Of a DNA stretch of 64,000 nt, positions 46,901-58,944 are shown piece after piece. Source of the stretch: Mesodorylaimus sp. YZB2_4 (Eukaryota > Nematoda > Enoplea > Dorylaimida > Dorylaimidae); NCBI GenBank assembly GCA_030248295.1, contig JASANH010001214.1:124001-188000 (forward strand), written 5' to 3'. Numbering within the stretch: the first letter of the stretch is position 1; each line of letters starts with the position of its first letter. The position numbers and the translations under genes are program-made. Below the pieces are notes generated by a model, which was not told the DNA's origin, made no database searches, and saw only the letters and a program-made list of their open reading frames with translations.

Positions 46901-49900
46901 GGGCATTGAGAAGGACATAACGACACACCACCGTCGAGCCGATCAACCAGTTACTTGATGCTTGGCAAGCGATTTCAGCTAACATGGCTGATCGACCAGT
47001 TCCATCATCCGACTGCAGGATAATTGGACAAACTGGGCGTCGCGAAGCTTCTTTGCACATGTCTCTGATTCGTTTCAATATGTCCGTACGGCCGACAAAC
47101 TTTGGTGGTCGTGTAGCCAATGTCTGCTGATGATGCAACCAAGTGAATTCGAAAGTGCTCTTCAGTGCCATGTTCCCTTTAAATAGCCCGGCTTGCTGCG
47201 CATTGACCATCGAACCACTTCCGCGCCTATTTGTTTTTGATCCAGAATATCCGAATGTACGATCGATCAATTGCTTCAATTTGTAAGTGACTTGCTGAGT
47301 GAATTTTCCCATATATTTTTCGCGGTCCTTCGATCTTAACCACGTGGCTGTATCGCCAGCTTCCCACTTGACACGAAACGTTTCCAAGTTGCCCTTATCA
47401 ACTGAATTTGACAACGAATTTTTTAAATTTGTAAGTCGCTCTTGTGGATTCCAATAAGTTTGGTTTGTGACGTCTACGTAAGTCGATAGATTTGAGGTGG
47501 CATTGTGTTGGATACCTGAAATTGTAGGAGCCATAAATCATGCTCAAAATATGAGCACTCCGACATAACTTTGATTTGCAGGTAATCTATAACCCCTGTG
47601 CCTTGTGTTACCCCCCCCCCCCCCCCCAAAACCCATAGTGCACACTGGTCACTCTCCACAATGATACAGACCCAGATATAAGAAGAAGGGCTCTGTTTTA
47701 GTTTACGTGACTGTTAAAGGCTATGCGAAGATTAATTTGAGACCAGTAATAGCCTTGTGATAACTCGCAATAGCGATCCTGTACTCTGAAGTAGTAGTAG
47801 AAAACAGTGCTTCAGGGGGGCACTCAGCATGCCATTTCGGATATGATGCTCGTGCGTACATTTGATGATATAGTGGTGCTGGTTCGATTCCCGCTCGGAG
47901 CTCATGTTTTGTAATGTCTACTGTATCTATTCCTTATGCAAATCGGAGCATATTCCTTTGAAGCGCATTGTTTATTATGGCCTCTTCGACCAACTGGAAT
48001 GTGGGTCATAATGACCCCCATGGCACCGTAATGAACCCCCTCGGTCCAACAATCGCGTACACAAGAGTATGATATACTGTAGATTCTGACTGAAACCCAC
48101 AACCGCTACGCTAATCTCCTTCCTCGTGCCCCCACTTCAACGACTCATATTCAACTAGATTTCCTGTCTGCTCTATTTTTAAAACTCTCACCTATCATAT
48201 TACTGCTCTAAAGACCACCACCACCAGAAACTAGGGTGTTTACTTGACTGCTCTCAATGCTAAGTTCACCCGTCGGAAGTGCTTTTAGATTATTGCAGCA
48301 TGCAATACGACATGAACTCACCTTCAAATTTTCTCAGCACGAACAAGCATTTAGACGCATTTGCTTTCAGCGCGTGCCCCGACCAGCTGAATGTGCTACT
48401 GCTTCCGATAGAGGCTTGAGTAGCAGAAAGCGAATAGCCGTCAGTGATATTAGCTGATGAAGCAGAGAGGGCGTGTTCAATGGCCATTTCAACTGAGGAT
48501 GTGAAAAATCGATCTTGACATTTCCGATTTACCTGAAAAAAGAAAGGCTCGATCTAGTTGCGCCTTGTAAATACTGTATGCACAATAATGATGTGCTGTA
48601 CCCTGATTTAGCGTCTATCTTGTTACTGGCGAATTATGAAGCTCGTCTGAAATCGACTCTACAGTCTGCACAGAGCCAGCAGCTGGATACATCACCAGTC
48701 GGTGTGATGTTTCATTTATGGGCCAGGTGAAGACTTGGTTGGATGCCCTGGATTTTTCAGCGTGATACAAAAACTGTGAACACTGGTCACTCTCTGCCTG
48801 CAATGATACAGACCCAGATGTAAGGAGGGCCCTGTTTAGCTAACATGACTGTCAAAGGCTATGCGAGGATTTGAGACCAGTAATAGCCTTGTGATAACTT
48901 CCCCCATAGTGATCCTGTAATCTGAAGTAGTAGTGGAAAACAGTGCTTCAGGGGATCGTGCACTCAGATGCCATTTCGGATTTGGGGCTAGTGCGTACAT
49001 TTTATAATATTTTTGTCCATAATTGAAAAAAGACCACCCGTAGATATGGCAATCAGAGACTCTGACCAGGAGGGAACACGAAATCAGGTGCATGTTATAT
49101 ACCAATAACAATCATCAGGCTCTTTTACTGTGGTCATAGATTTCTCTGGAACTTTTCATTTACCTGATTGATGAGGCCATCTTGATGAGCGACATGAGCA
49201 CCGAGCTGTATGACTTCCTGTAGTTCGGAGAAAGCTTTTGAGTCAAGTTTCTTCCTAAAATCAATAAAGCCTTGTCATGTGCTACAGCCATCATCCTTCA
49301 ACAACGATACCTTGAAGAGCTCGGTTGCAGAACGTATGCGGCGGGCGAAACATTTTGATCTAATTTATACCACTCATCCAGTGGGCGCACATCTGTCGAT
49401 GGAAAAGGCGACATGAGCATGGCTATTGCATGCCTTACAGCTTATACAGTTCACTCTTAACCGCAAGCATAGTCAGACAGCCCTAACGAGAGCATTTATG
49501 TTGACAACTTTGGTTTATCCTGATAGGACTGCTTCAAACGTTCTCCACGGAATACCGTATACACCCCCGCCCCATCTAATTTGCCCTAGTTATAGTATAT
49601 AGAAATGAGGGCCCCATGAATAATGCACATGCCTGAACGTACGTACCTTTACCTCCTTCGAATGCGGCTGTTCTTATGTGTTGGAATTCTTCGGATCGCA
49701 GATAAGTTGGCAAAGGGCAAGGCCCGTATTTATCGCCGATTAAGCACTGAAATACAAAACGTCGCTAAATACTTCAAGTCTAGCAAAGACGCCTGAAAAA
49801 ATGGCTACAGTGTATGAATATTGCTCCGATGTATTTGACAACAAGCCATGGCGTACTAATCGTAAGCCCATGCACAGTTGCCACATCTGACTTGTGTACC

Positions 49901-52900
49901 TTTTGGTGATAAGGACAACCCTTTCAGAGACAGTGACGCAACGAGCGCACTGATAAGAGGCAGCTATATCAATCGGCAGACGTTTGTTTAAAAACAGATT
50001 TATACAATCTCCCTTCATTGTGCAGGGCGTGACTGGGTCTGCCTGAATTTGAGAGATACGAATGCGAAGGCAGCTTTATTGCTTGGACCAACTCCAGCCC
50101 ACCTATTCTTACTGTACACTGCTGATCAGGGGCGTAGATTTGTGAAATGGCCTCTGACTCGGAAGTGACAAAGAACGATGAGAAACCAGAAAATGGTCAT
50201 TCCTATATTTCATACAAGGAAGGAGTTGATTATGAACTAATCGATGATGAAATCGATCAACCAAAGGATGATGAAAATTTACCACTTTTAATGAAAAATG
50301 TACAAAGAGAAAGACTTGATAGCGATCCACCAGTACCTAGAATTCGTGTTATTGGATATGCATTGGGTGGCTTACCACGTACGGCCATCATGTATGTCAC
50401 GCACGTCTATTTCACAGCTTTCCTGTTGGAAGTGGCCGGTGTTTCGGCTTTGTACACAGCATTGATTCTGTTAATTGCACGCTGCTGTAACGCCATTTCG
50501 GACCCATTTATCGGATTTTTGGTCAGTCATTCATCGGATACTAGATTAGGAAAGTTCGCTCCGTGGATGCTGGGGGCTACACCATTTGTAGTAGTGTTCT
50601 ATGTGCTGTTGTGGTGGGTGCCTCCGTGGAATTCGCAGGTAAGTGGCTGTCAGAGGTGGTCACATGAGGAGCACTAGAAGCTACAGTACTAGGACTTCCT
50701 CATTCCACATCTTGCTGCCTTGTCAGGGTCTCGCAAACAGCGCACCATTCTGCAATGCATAATAAACTAAACACACCCTAAAACTAAACCGCACGAAAGC
50801 CGATCATTATTTTTTGCTTTTCTAGGCGGCCCTCGTGCTCTATTACATGCTCATGTACTGGCTATTTGGCTTGTCAGCCACCTGCTACGGAGTGCCATTC
50901 GTCTCATGCATAATGGCCATGTCTAACTCACAGCATCAGCGTGATTCAATCATATCAGCTCGCATGACATGCGAAGTGGCAGGGTCCATCATCGGCTTGG
51001 CCATACACGCTGTGTGGCTATCAGTTGGCGCTGTGAATGAATGGCCTACCCATAAAGCTTATATGGGTTCAGCATTCACAATGGTAGCACTGTTCCTTGT
51101 TTTGGCCCTGATAGCTTTCGCAGCCATTGAGGAGCGATATTGGTTACGTCATGGGGACGATAGTGGAAGGGCATTCTGGAAACCATATTTTGAAATCCTC
51201 AGTTTTCGACCATACTCTATTTTTGCTGGCTGCATCCTGTGCATTTACATTGGATATTCGGTCGTGCTAGGCATTTATACTCTGTACTTCCAATACGTCT
51301 TCTTCGCACCTCGTATCTTCCCTATTTGCGCAGTTATTCTATTCACTTGCGCAGCTGTTTCAGTCCCGATTTGGACACGATTAATGCGCAAGTTTGGAAA
51401 AAAGTCGACTTTAGTGTTTAGTACGTTCGCTATGATCATTGTATTCTGGACCCATTTCTATCTCCAGTATCAATTAGCAGTAGTTATTGTGGTGGTGATC
51501 GTGGCTGGATGTTTGGTCGGTTGTGCTCAATTGACCCCGGCCAGTATGATACCAGATATTATTGCTATTTATAGCGTGAAACACGGGCATGGCAAGGAGC
51601 CTATGTTCTATTCAATCACCGTATTCTTGGATACGTTTGGCAATGCGGTATGCTCGGCATTGACTACACTGGCTCTCTCGGTGGCCGGATATGACGGAAG
51701 CTTATCAGCTCAACAACAACCCCACGCCGTACAGACCACGTTGAGAGTAATTGTGGGAGGGTTTCCAGTTATTACCTTTTTAATAGCTCTGATTCTTCTT
51801 TGCGAGTACCCCATCAACGAGAAATATCGATTGAAGATGAGGAATAGGATCAAAGAGAGTATGTCAGCTATAAGCAGACACGCAACATCCCCAGCTAGCT
51901 TGGAGGCAGAGGCTGGCCGGAAGAATTCTGTTATTGACTGACGAGGTTTAACAGCGTGTGACAAACAATTTTGTGCCCCTTTTTGTTCGGTGCTTTTGTT
52001 GAGTAAAGAAAGAAAATGTCGCCTTACAGGCCGTCCCGATCAGCCTGAGAAAAATCGCGACCTCTGTTCACAGGACTAAATTAGTTTTGTCGTCCTGTAC
52101 AGATGCGAAGGTCACACTAAGCAATCCATTTCGTATTTCGTTGGCGTCAATGAAGGCTCTTTATAGAAGCTATAGGCCTTTCCTTATAAAGAGCTTGGGA
52201 AAATCTGCTGATAACATTGTTCGCATGTGAAAGCAGAACAAAACTTGGCACTCCAAGCTGGTCGAAGATGATGGATTTTGAAAACGGCACTCGCAAATCA
52301 TCGCTTTCTCTTATTCTAAGCTCATTTTCTCCTGTCTCTGAGGAGTTGACGTGAGTGGCGAATTCGTTTTCACATCCAATTCGCGCTCTCATTTCAAACC
52401 TGGCCCCCAGGCGTTCGTCTTTTCATGTGAGAAAATGCCGAAAGAACTAGAAGAGCAGGAATGAAGGCTGCCTCTTCTATTTTATTTCATCCGCAATCAA
52501 ATTTTTAGCTTTAACGCCATTTACGGCCTACGGCAGGATGCCTGAGTGAATGGCGGAAGGTGATTAGAAAAAAGGCCTACGACCATACCACGGCCATCAA
52601 TGATGGGAAAAACGAGACAGCCGTGTACATTTTTGTGCCAAAGAGAAAATGATGAAACGATCAAGGACACGCGCAATTCACATACAAGACATCTTGGCTT
52701 CCCATGATTGGAATGGCACAAATACGTTCCCCCTTTAGACGAGAAACTAGTCAAGACTCAAAGAACCGTGATCATAATACCGTGACTCGCTTATGCTTGC
52801 ACAGTAGACCATGGTAAATGAACTCAGTCCATCATGAACTCAACTTTTTTTTAAGACAGAGACTGAAAAGGCTACAGTAAGCAGAAGGCAGATGTATCAC

Positions 52901-53824
52901 GACTAAATGGCCTCCTGATTAACCTCAAGCACTTTAGAGCAGACAGTTTTAGATAGGTTTATTGGTGTTTCTCCCTCGGGCGCATCGAAGCATTATCTTG
53001 ACGTCAAAGAAGGCGAGAAGACGCAAAGTGTTTTTCATTCCTACGCTTCACATGTTTTCCTCTAAAACTTTTTACAGGAGTAAAAAAAGTGCATCTGTTT
53101 CTATATGGATTCAAGCCATTAAAAATTATTCATTCGTGTTTCTATAGTTAGCCAAGAAAATAAGGTGCTTACCACAAAAAATATTCCTTCTGATTGTCGA
53201 CGACAATTGTAAATTTGTTGAAACAACAAATTTAATAACTGAGGTTGATAAACTGGGTCAAAATCAGAGCCTTGATAAGGATCGAATAAAATGATATCAG
53301 CCCCGTATTGTAAACAATGTTGCTGTAACTCGGGTAAAATTTCGAACCAAAAAATTTCCCGCTCTTCCTCGAAATCTAAAAAACAGCCCCTGCACTGATT
53401 CGATAGTCTTATCAGAGATTTGGATGTGATTGAGTTATCAGCTATATCAAAGCAACTTGTCAAAATTACGCTGTTATCACCATATCTCCCTTATCGCCCG
53501 AGTGATAGCCTATCACTGTACAACAATTTCATTTGCCTTATCACTGCTCTATCAGTTTGACTTACCGCTTTGGGTGGACCACAAGAATAAACGAATTTGT
53601 CGTAATTTTTGAGTAATTTGGCACTTGTGGGTGAAGAGACCTTTTAAAACAGCTTGTACATCGTCCGCCATTTGTTGGGTAAAGGGTTGAAGTTGGGCCG
53701 ACGGTGAAGAAGCTGCACTACTGGCCATAGAACTCGGTTGTGTGGCATTGGATGGCGACAGGGCATTGGCACCGTTGGGCATCGAATCGTCGCGGGATTT
53801 TGCTGCGGTGCTCATCTTATACAT
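37989..53824 (-). CDS. NACHT/WD40 STAND protein (NWD-like), 19 exons, C-terminal CaaX box
   Basis: Exons: 53824-53566, 53375-53173, 49746-49653, 49392-49311, 49254-49164, 48532-48322, 47515-46704, 46323-45693, 45632-45520, 45464-45242, 44179-43943, 43145-42858, 42418-42107, 41795-41590, 41532-41047, 40993-40725, 39072-38699, 38637-38395, 38335-37989. They sum to 5,481 nt, an intact frame of about 1,826 aa; almost every junction has a GT donor and AG acceptor with matching phase. Domain order: a Ser/Ala-rich start; a DUF4062-like domain (LWSTQSDFEEEREIF, then CLIGDKYGPCPLPTYL); a helical linker (EWYKLDQNVSP); a NACHT NTPase with P-loop-like SDDGTGRSAM and Walker B VVILIDDI; a helical region; about 14 WD repeats, enough for two propellers; and a Ser-rich tail ending KVCVIL. 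NWD-type proteins are STAND scaffolds or switches. The CaaX box predicts geranylgeranylation and membrane anchoring. ATG 53815 is an alternative start. Confidence 0.88.
39376..39560. repeat. small element with ~25-bp inverted ends, in NWD-like intron 16
   Basis: The left end TAACCAGCATTCCTGGCTGT CGGGAGAT and the right end ATCTCCCGCCGCCTGGGTGC are inverted relative to each other. The interior CGTCAGCCTCCCCGGTTGAT is shared with the copies at 40115 and 44297. No target duplication was identified. Confidence 0.6.
40075..40262. repeat. partial copy of the same intronic repeat
   Basis: CTGGGAAACGTCAATCCCTC, GGATGTTTCAGC and TAGTCGCAAGACTTGCCTTA match the 39376 element. The inverted ends are not clear, so it is probably truncated. 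It lies in the same intron, 16. Confidence 0.55.
42660..42740. repeat. tRNA-like fragment in NWD-like intron 12
   Basis: On the plus strand CTGTTAATC followed by GAGTTCGATACC looks like the anticodon loop (Asn GTT-like) and T-arm of a tRNA; on the minus strand GGGTTCGACTCTCGC is a second box-B-like string. A complete cloverleaf could not be drawn. It is likely one or two SINE or tRNA fragments. Confidence 0.4.
44249..44385. repeat. compact copy of the intronic element, NWD-like intron 10
   Basis: The left end ACCAGCACGCCTGGCGGTCG and the right end CGCCGCCTGGGCGCGCTGGT are inverted. The interior CGTCAACCTCTTCGGTTGAT matches the 39376 element. At about 137 bp it is a shorter relative. Confidence 0.6.
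47620..47905 (+). repeat. ~230-bp dispersed repeat with a box-B-like 3' end, NWD-like intron 6
   Basis: It shares with 48772-49010 the strings AATGATACAGACCCAGAT, GAGACCAGTAATAGCCTTGT, GAAAACAGTGCTTCAGGG and GTGCGTACATTT. This copy ends near CTGGTTCGATTCCCG (47880), a box-B-like string missing from the other copy. A run of about 17 C lies just upstream at 47611. Confidence 0.75.
48772..49010 (+). repeat. second copy of the ~230-bp repeat, NWD-like intron 5
   Basis: Direct repeat partner of 47620-47905 in the neighbouring intron. Small insertions separate the copies. Confidence 0.75.
50147..51941 (+). CDS. MFSD2-like major facilitator transporter, nested in NWD-like intron 2
   Basis: Exon 1 is 50147-50638 and exon 2 50826-51941, joined in phase 0 by GTAAG/TTTTCTAG ends. 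The product is 535 aa, close to the usual MFSD2 length of about 540. After an acidic N-terminal tail come about 12 membrane segments. MFSD2-like features are RTAIMYVTHVYFTAFLLEVA in TM1, the TM2 motif ISDPFIGFLVSH with the Asp that in MFSD2A helps bind sodium, LGKFAPWMLGATPF, and ISARMTCEVAGSIIG with the conserved Arg. MFSD2A carries lysophosphatidylcholine into cells with sodium; whether this protein prefers that lipid or another substrate cannot be told here. The whole gene lies on the opposite strand inside the 3.4-kb second intron of the NACHT-WD40 gene. Confidence 0.85.
52153..52196. repeat. short hairpin in NWD-like intron 2
   Basis: AAGGCTCTTTATA and TATAAAGAGCTT face each other across about 18 nt, about 210 bp after the transporter stop codon. 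It might be a 3'-end structure or a tiny MITE. Confidence 0.4.
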
Positions 53825-56800
53825 TTATGATCCTTCACGCGAGATATCCATTTTCAGTCGCCCCATAAAATTCAAATTCAATAGCTCGCAATAAAGTTCA
53901 ATAAGAAAAAGGCTCCTTGTCATTCGAAATTAGCAGATTCGCAATCCTTGTGCTCAATGTCAATTATTTGCACTAGTCACACGTAGAATTTAAGCCTATC
54001 ACCATCGACCTAGGCTCGACTAGGATCGGCTTGTAAGAAGATTTTGCTCGAGCGTGACTCGTCAAAATGAGATTGACAGGAGTTTCTTCTTCTGATTTCA
54101 CTGTTCTTGGTCGGTTCGGCTAGAAAGTTTAGACGCCCGGCTAGTTAGTAATGAAAAGTGAACAACCATTAGATAAGAGAAAGGCGGGCATTTTAGTTTT
54201 CACCGTTCACCTCTTCGAAGTCTAGTCTCGCAATCTGGGGCGTCTTTTTCCTTCGTTTTTCATTTTTTGCTTCTCTAGATTCCTAGACCGCCTCCTATAG
54301 TTACGCGTGCAAGCTTATTCGAACTTCCTCAACTCGAGTCCCTATCTCCGAGCAAGCTCATTAGACGAGTATGGCGTTCTGTCTCCTTATCCACGCCCAA
54401 GCTTCTTGAGTGCCATTGCGTGATCGAAAACGAACATGAGCGCGAGCAGCTAGGCTAGCTACGACACGTTTAAGATGGCATTTGCCAGAGCCGTCCTGTC
54501 CTCGCTCCTCCCGTCCTTTCTTGCCATATTCGCAGCTTATCGCCTGCACAAGGACATCGGGGCGGGTCGACACTGGCTTTTATATGAACATACCCCATAG
54601 ACTTTTATTACCACCCGCCCCATCTAGCTAGGAAAATAGAAAAAGGTATACAGGTGCTTTTTTCTTTGCTCCACCTCAGCCCGCCATGATCCATTGCTCG
54701 ATTGAAGCCGAGTAAACCCAACCTCATTAATATGCTAGTCGATATGGTGATAGTACTTTATCACGTAAAAACCATGTTCATTTTTTAGGTCACTTTGCCG
54801 ATAAGAAAGAAATGAGTTTTTGTCAAGAAATTAGATAGCTACTTTCCAATTGCAGAACGAATTCCAGGCTATACTGTCGCTCTCGCTAGAACGGCCCACC
54901 ATATCTGCGACTATGACGCAGTATTTGGGAACAAAATGGCCAATAAACGTAAAATAGGTTCTCAACAATGAGCGGCTATGAACCGAACAAAATGTAACCG
55001 GAACCAATGCTGTTAAAATGAAAGAAAGCTGGTGTCAAGCTTCAATGGAGCGCGCAGGGTAAATGGAAAGAACATTCTTTCAGCTACGTCCTTTCCTGTC
55101 CTCATAGCTCTCCCAGTAAGGCAGTGAGGTCACCTGGACCGAGGTCCTTCCTTATTCCTACTCCTATTGACCGAAGGTGCATATCTGTGTAGACCGGGAC
55201 ATATATGGAGAAACAAGCCGATTCTGTCGCCTTGACGGCAACGACACAACGCAGCAGCCTGCCAAGTGGCCACGTTTCGAGCACTAACGGATCGAACGCC
55301 CAGCTTTTCATAAAGACGCAACTCGGCCCTAGCACAGCGAGGCAATGCAGGTGTGCTAGCTTTCTACAATGGCTATCTTGGTGGCTTACGTAATGCGCTA
55401 GCGAATTCCCAGAAGGGTGGCAAGCTTGGTTATAACTAACGCTGGCCTAAATAGAATATCTAAATGATCGAGCCACACCGGACACCTCGGTTGGTGGTGT
55501 TCGGGTTTTATTCTCCAACCTCTATCACTAACGCTATATAGTCGATGGGGCGATCCAGAATAGCACAACTCAAATTGAAATAGAGTGGCTTTGCATACTT
55601 GATGAATGCAAGCATTTCAAGCAGCCCCCGTTTCCTCCAAGCATCAACAGACTAAACCAGAAATGATAGCCTTGCTATGAGGCACACGAGAAAATGAGGC
55701 TTTGATCAATTAGAATATGCAAATTATTCAGAAGATAAGAGGAATGAAATGCGAATAAAATTTTCATTCAATTCCCTTGGTGTCTAATAAACATGATGGA
55801 CAGAATTCTTTGTATTTTCGCCAAGTTCTGTTCTGTGCGGCAAACATGGGGCGGCGTGTGTTTACTATGGTTCAGTTTACGCACCTCGTTTCACAGGATT
55901 AGTAAATATAACCAGGCAGAATACATAAAAATCCGTGTATAACATAAAAGATGATAGAATTTCTCAAATTTCCTCTTGACAATCGTCTTTTCAAAAATTC
56001 CGACGTCAAAATATTTTTGGGTTTGTAAAACTCTGCTTATTTTGTCTTTCACTGCACAGAAAGAGGAGGAAGAAGAGCTCGAAATTCTAGCCGCAATACA
56101 TCAGCGGCATGTCGCCTTGGGGCGGACCGTTTATTTGAATGGTGAAAAAGGCTGGAACGAAGATAGAATTCCCAAATAAAGGCAAAGTCAATGCATATAA
56201 ATCGATTTTTAGTCGTCTTCTTGTAAATGGCGGTACAAGGAGAAATAGATAAAAAAATTTGCAAAATGGGAAAAATTGTCTTAAAATCTACAAAACAGCT
56301 AACAAAAATGTTCGCAATAACATTTGCTGGGCACGAGCAAGAGCACTAGTCAGGCAGCATATGATAAGAAGCTAACAAGCGAAGAACAAGGCCCTGTTTT
56401 TTATAGGCACACGAGTGCGACTGGCGTGGCACAGTCATTAGCTGTTGTAATTGGCTGACGGAATGTCAGAGTGTGGCAAGTAAGATCAGGGAATTGAAAA
56501 TAAACAAGCAAGACAACAAACGTGCGCAAAAGAATATCGACGCACTCAAGGTCAATCACGTTTAGCTTTGGCGCTGTTATAATTGGATGCCGGAATGCTG
56601 CAGTCGAAGCCTATTGTCTGAGATCTTGACTATATTTTTAAATTTGAATCAGCTCACTTGGGCAGAACCCTTTTGCTTATTGCCCACCAGCAGTCACCTT
56701 ATCAGCGGGGGTCATGCAAGGACGTCTAGTTGACCATGACCATGTGAGTGAGATGGCGGCATCTCTCTCATCGTCAGGCATCCAGTCGTAGCCGTCATGT

Positions 56801-58944
56801 GAGTCCAGGCTTTGACAGAGCTAGGTGGGTGGGCTTCTGTAAGCGGAAATAATTTCATCCAATGCGCTTATTTTAGGTCCATGCTCGAGATGTTTTTCCC
56901 TGTGTTGTGTTCCTCTTGTCGTGCCAACTAGTGCCTGGTTCGATTTTTAGTTTTTTACTCCAGCTCTTTTGTTGATGTAAATTAGGCTTAAGCCCCCCCA
57001 GCTGTCTTTTCTGCTTTTCGTATCATATGTCCCACCTACCCGCACATCTCGCTTTTCTGGCATGATTATTGTTCATGCTGCGTCTTCACGTTTGAAGTAA
57101 TGCAAATCTCTACCCCCAATCATGTCGCTCTTCGAACCGAACGTTATCTGAGCTTCTTCTAATCCATTTCTTCACTCAGTCAGAGCAACTCGGCGGCACT
57201 AGGCCAGCCGAGGTCAAGCAGTTACTTCCTTTGGATGACCAACACCGAATAGGATGCTCGGGATGCAGCGCTTTGGTTATAAAATACGTGAAGGGCAATG
57301 GCAGTAATCAGTCGAGATGTGCGTAGTAAAGCGCTCTTCCCTGAAACACGCGTACCTACAGTACTGCACGTGGCAGCAACAGAGAGAGTTTTTGCAGAGA
57401 TCATGGAAAGTATTGAGGTGAGGCAGCGGCGTCAACATTGGCGTCCATTGCCTGATGTACTGTAGCTTGTTCGTGATAGTAGCAGACTCTGTTTGGGGGC
57501 AGCGGTTAGATAAGACTCTGTAATACACAAGTGCGTGTTATACCAGGGAGGCAAGAACGACTGACAAGATCACTCCATCATCAAAAGCGACGATATGACT
57601 TGACAGCGATGGAGGCCTTGCCCAGCGAGCTTCTCTGTTATTAGCAGACGTGTCTACCGGGTCTTCTCATAAAAACTTCCATATGTCTTCTTGATCAAAC
57701 CTTTTCATGACTTTTTTGACTTTGCATTTTTTATTTCTTCCACGCGTGCTTCTGCATTTCTCTTTAGAGATATTTTCGCACCTTATCAAGCTCACGCATT
57801 GACAAAACTGTTTGCATATACTGTGCAGTGATCCCCGCAGGCCGGACTGCAGAGACATGAGTTTTTATTGTGTCAAGCCGTCGTCGAGACACCCTGCTAG
57901 CTTAGAAATACTGTACGCTAGGATCTAATAGATAAGGTAATCGCCTGCTCTGGTCATATCCCTAGTCGCAAGCACAGGAGCGCACAACACTGTAGGCGCA
58001 TGTGATATCCATCCACCCCAGTAAGGGTGGGATATCTTTTCCGGTTCGAATCACTCACTGCGGGGCCCTTAAAAACACGAACAATAACCGTACTGACCGT
58101 GAGCTTACTATGTCGACTCATGGACACCTCCACAACGGATCGGTCGAACAAGAATACGAGAGCCGAAACTATGATAGGGCGAAGGGAAGAGTGTCTGGAG
58201 TCGGTACCGAACGCACCAGCCGATGTTCATCGACAACTGGAGATCTTATCAGCCTGATAAGGGAAGGATCAGGAGGGCCATACCTAGACCTGGTACAGAG
58301 AACAAGTGGTTTTGGCTAGATCTGATCTGAGCACCCTACCCCACATGAACAGTTGCTCACGCATACCAAAAGACGATGTCCATTGTCATCGATCGCCCGA
58401 TGTCAAGCCAAAAAGGAAAACTTTGCCGATTTAGATCCGTGCTTAACATATATTCATTCGTTTCTGATTTATTGCACAAGGCTTAACAAAGTCATCGCTT
58501 CTCACTGATCGCTGCATTCGCCAAATTACGTTCATCATTGTTTATCTTTTGAGTTTCTTCCACTGATGACCTAGCGCGTGATCAATTCCCTCAGGGGCCC
58601 CTTGCGCAAAACATCTCTTACGTTAGGTTCGTAAGCCATGTACCTAAAAGGCACGCATTAGTACAGGTGTAGAGAGCCATGCTAGGGCGTGCCTATTTCC
58701 AACCAAAAAGCACGCCTTTTCGCCGACATTAAAAGACACGGTGGACGGAAACTTGTCAAATCTGCCCTGTGAGTCTTCGAATAGCGCCTTGTTGCTACCG
58801 GCCTCCCACAAAACGAATCTATCGCCCTAAATTAGGGGACGGATGTATCAGCATAATTACACAGTACCCGTCCTTTAGCTTACTTGGTACAAAACCAAAT
58901 GTCCAGAGAGCAGTTAAAATGCGCCTTCGGGTGTGATTCGTATG
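53825..58944. other. large intergenic region, no gene recognised
   Basis: About 5.1 kb upstream of the NACHT-WD40 gene holding its presumed promoter. Frames are short and unrelated to known families. A box-B-like CCGGTTCGAATCA lies at about 58040 but without a convincing cloverleaf. I see no tRNA, rRNA or transposase. Confidence 0.5.

Noticed and set aside
58002-58319. 105-codon plus-strand frame and nearby box-B-like string
   Set aside because: No family resemblance for the frame, and the flanking bases do not form a tRNA cloverleaf.
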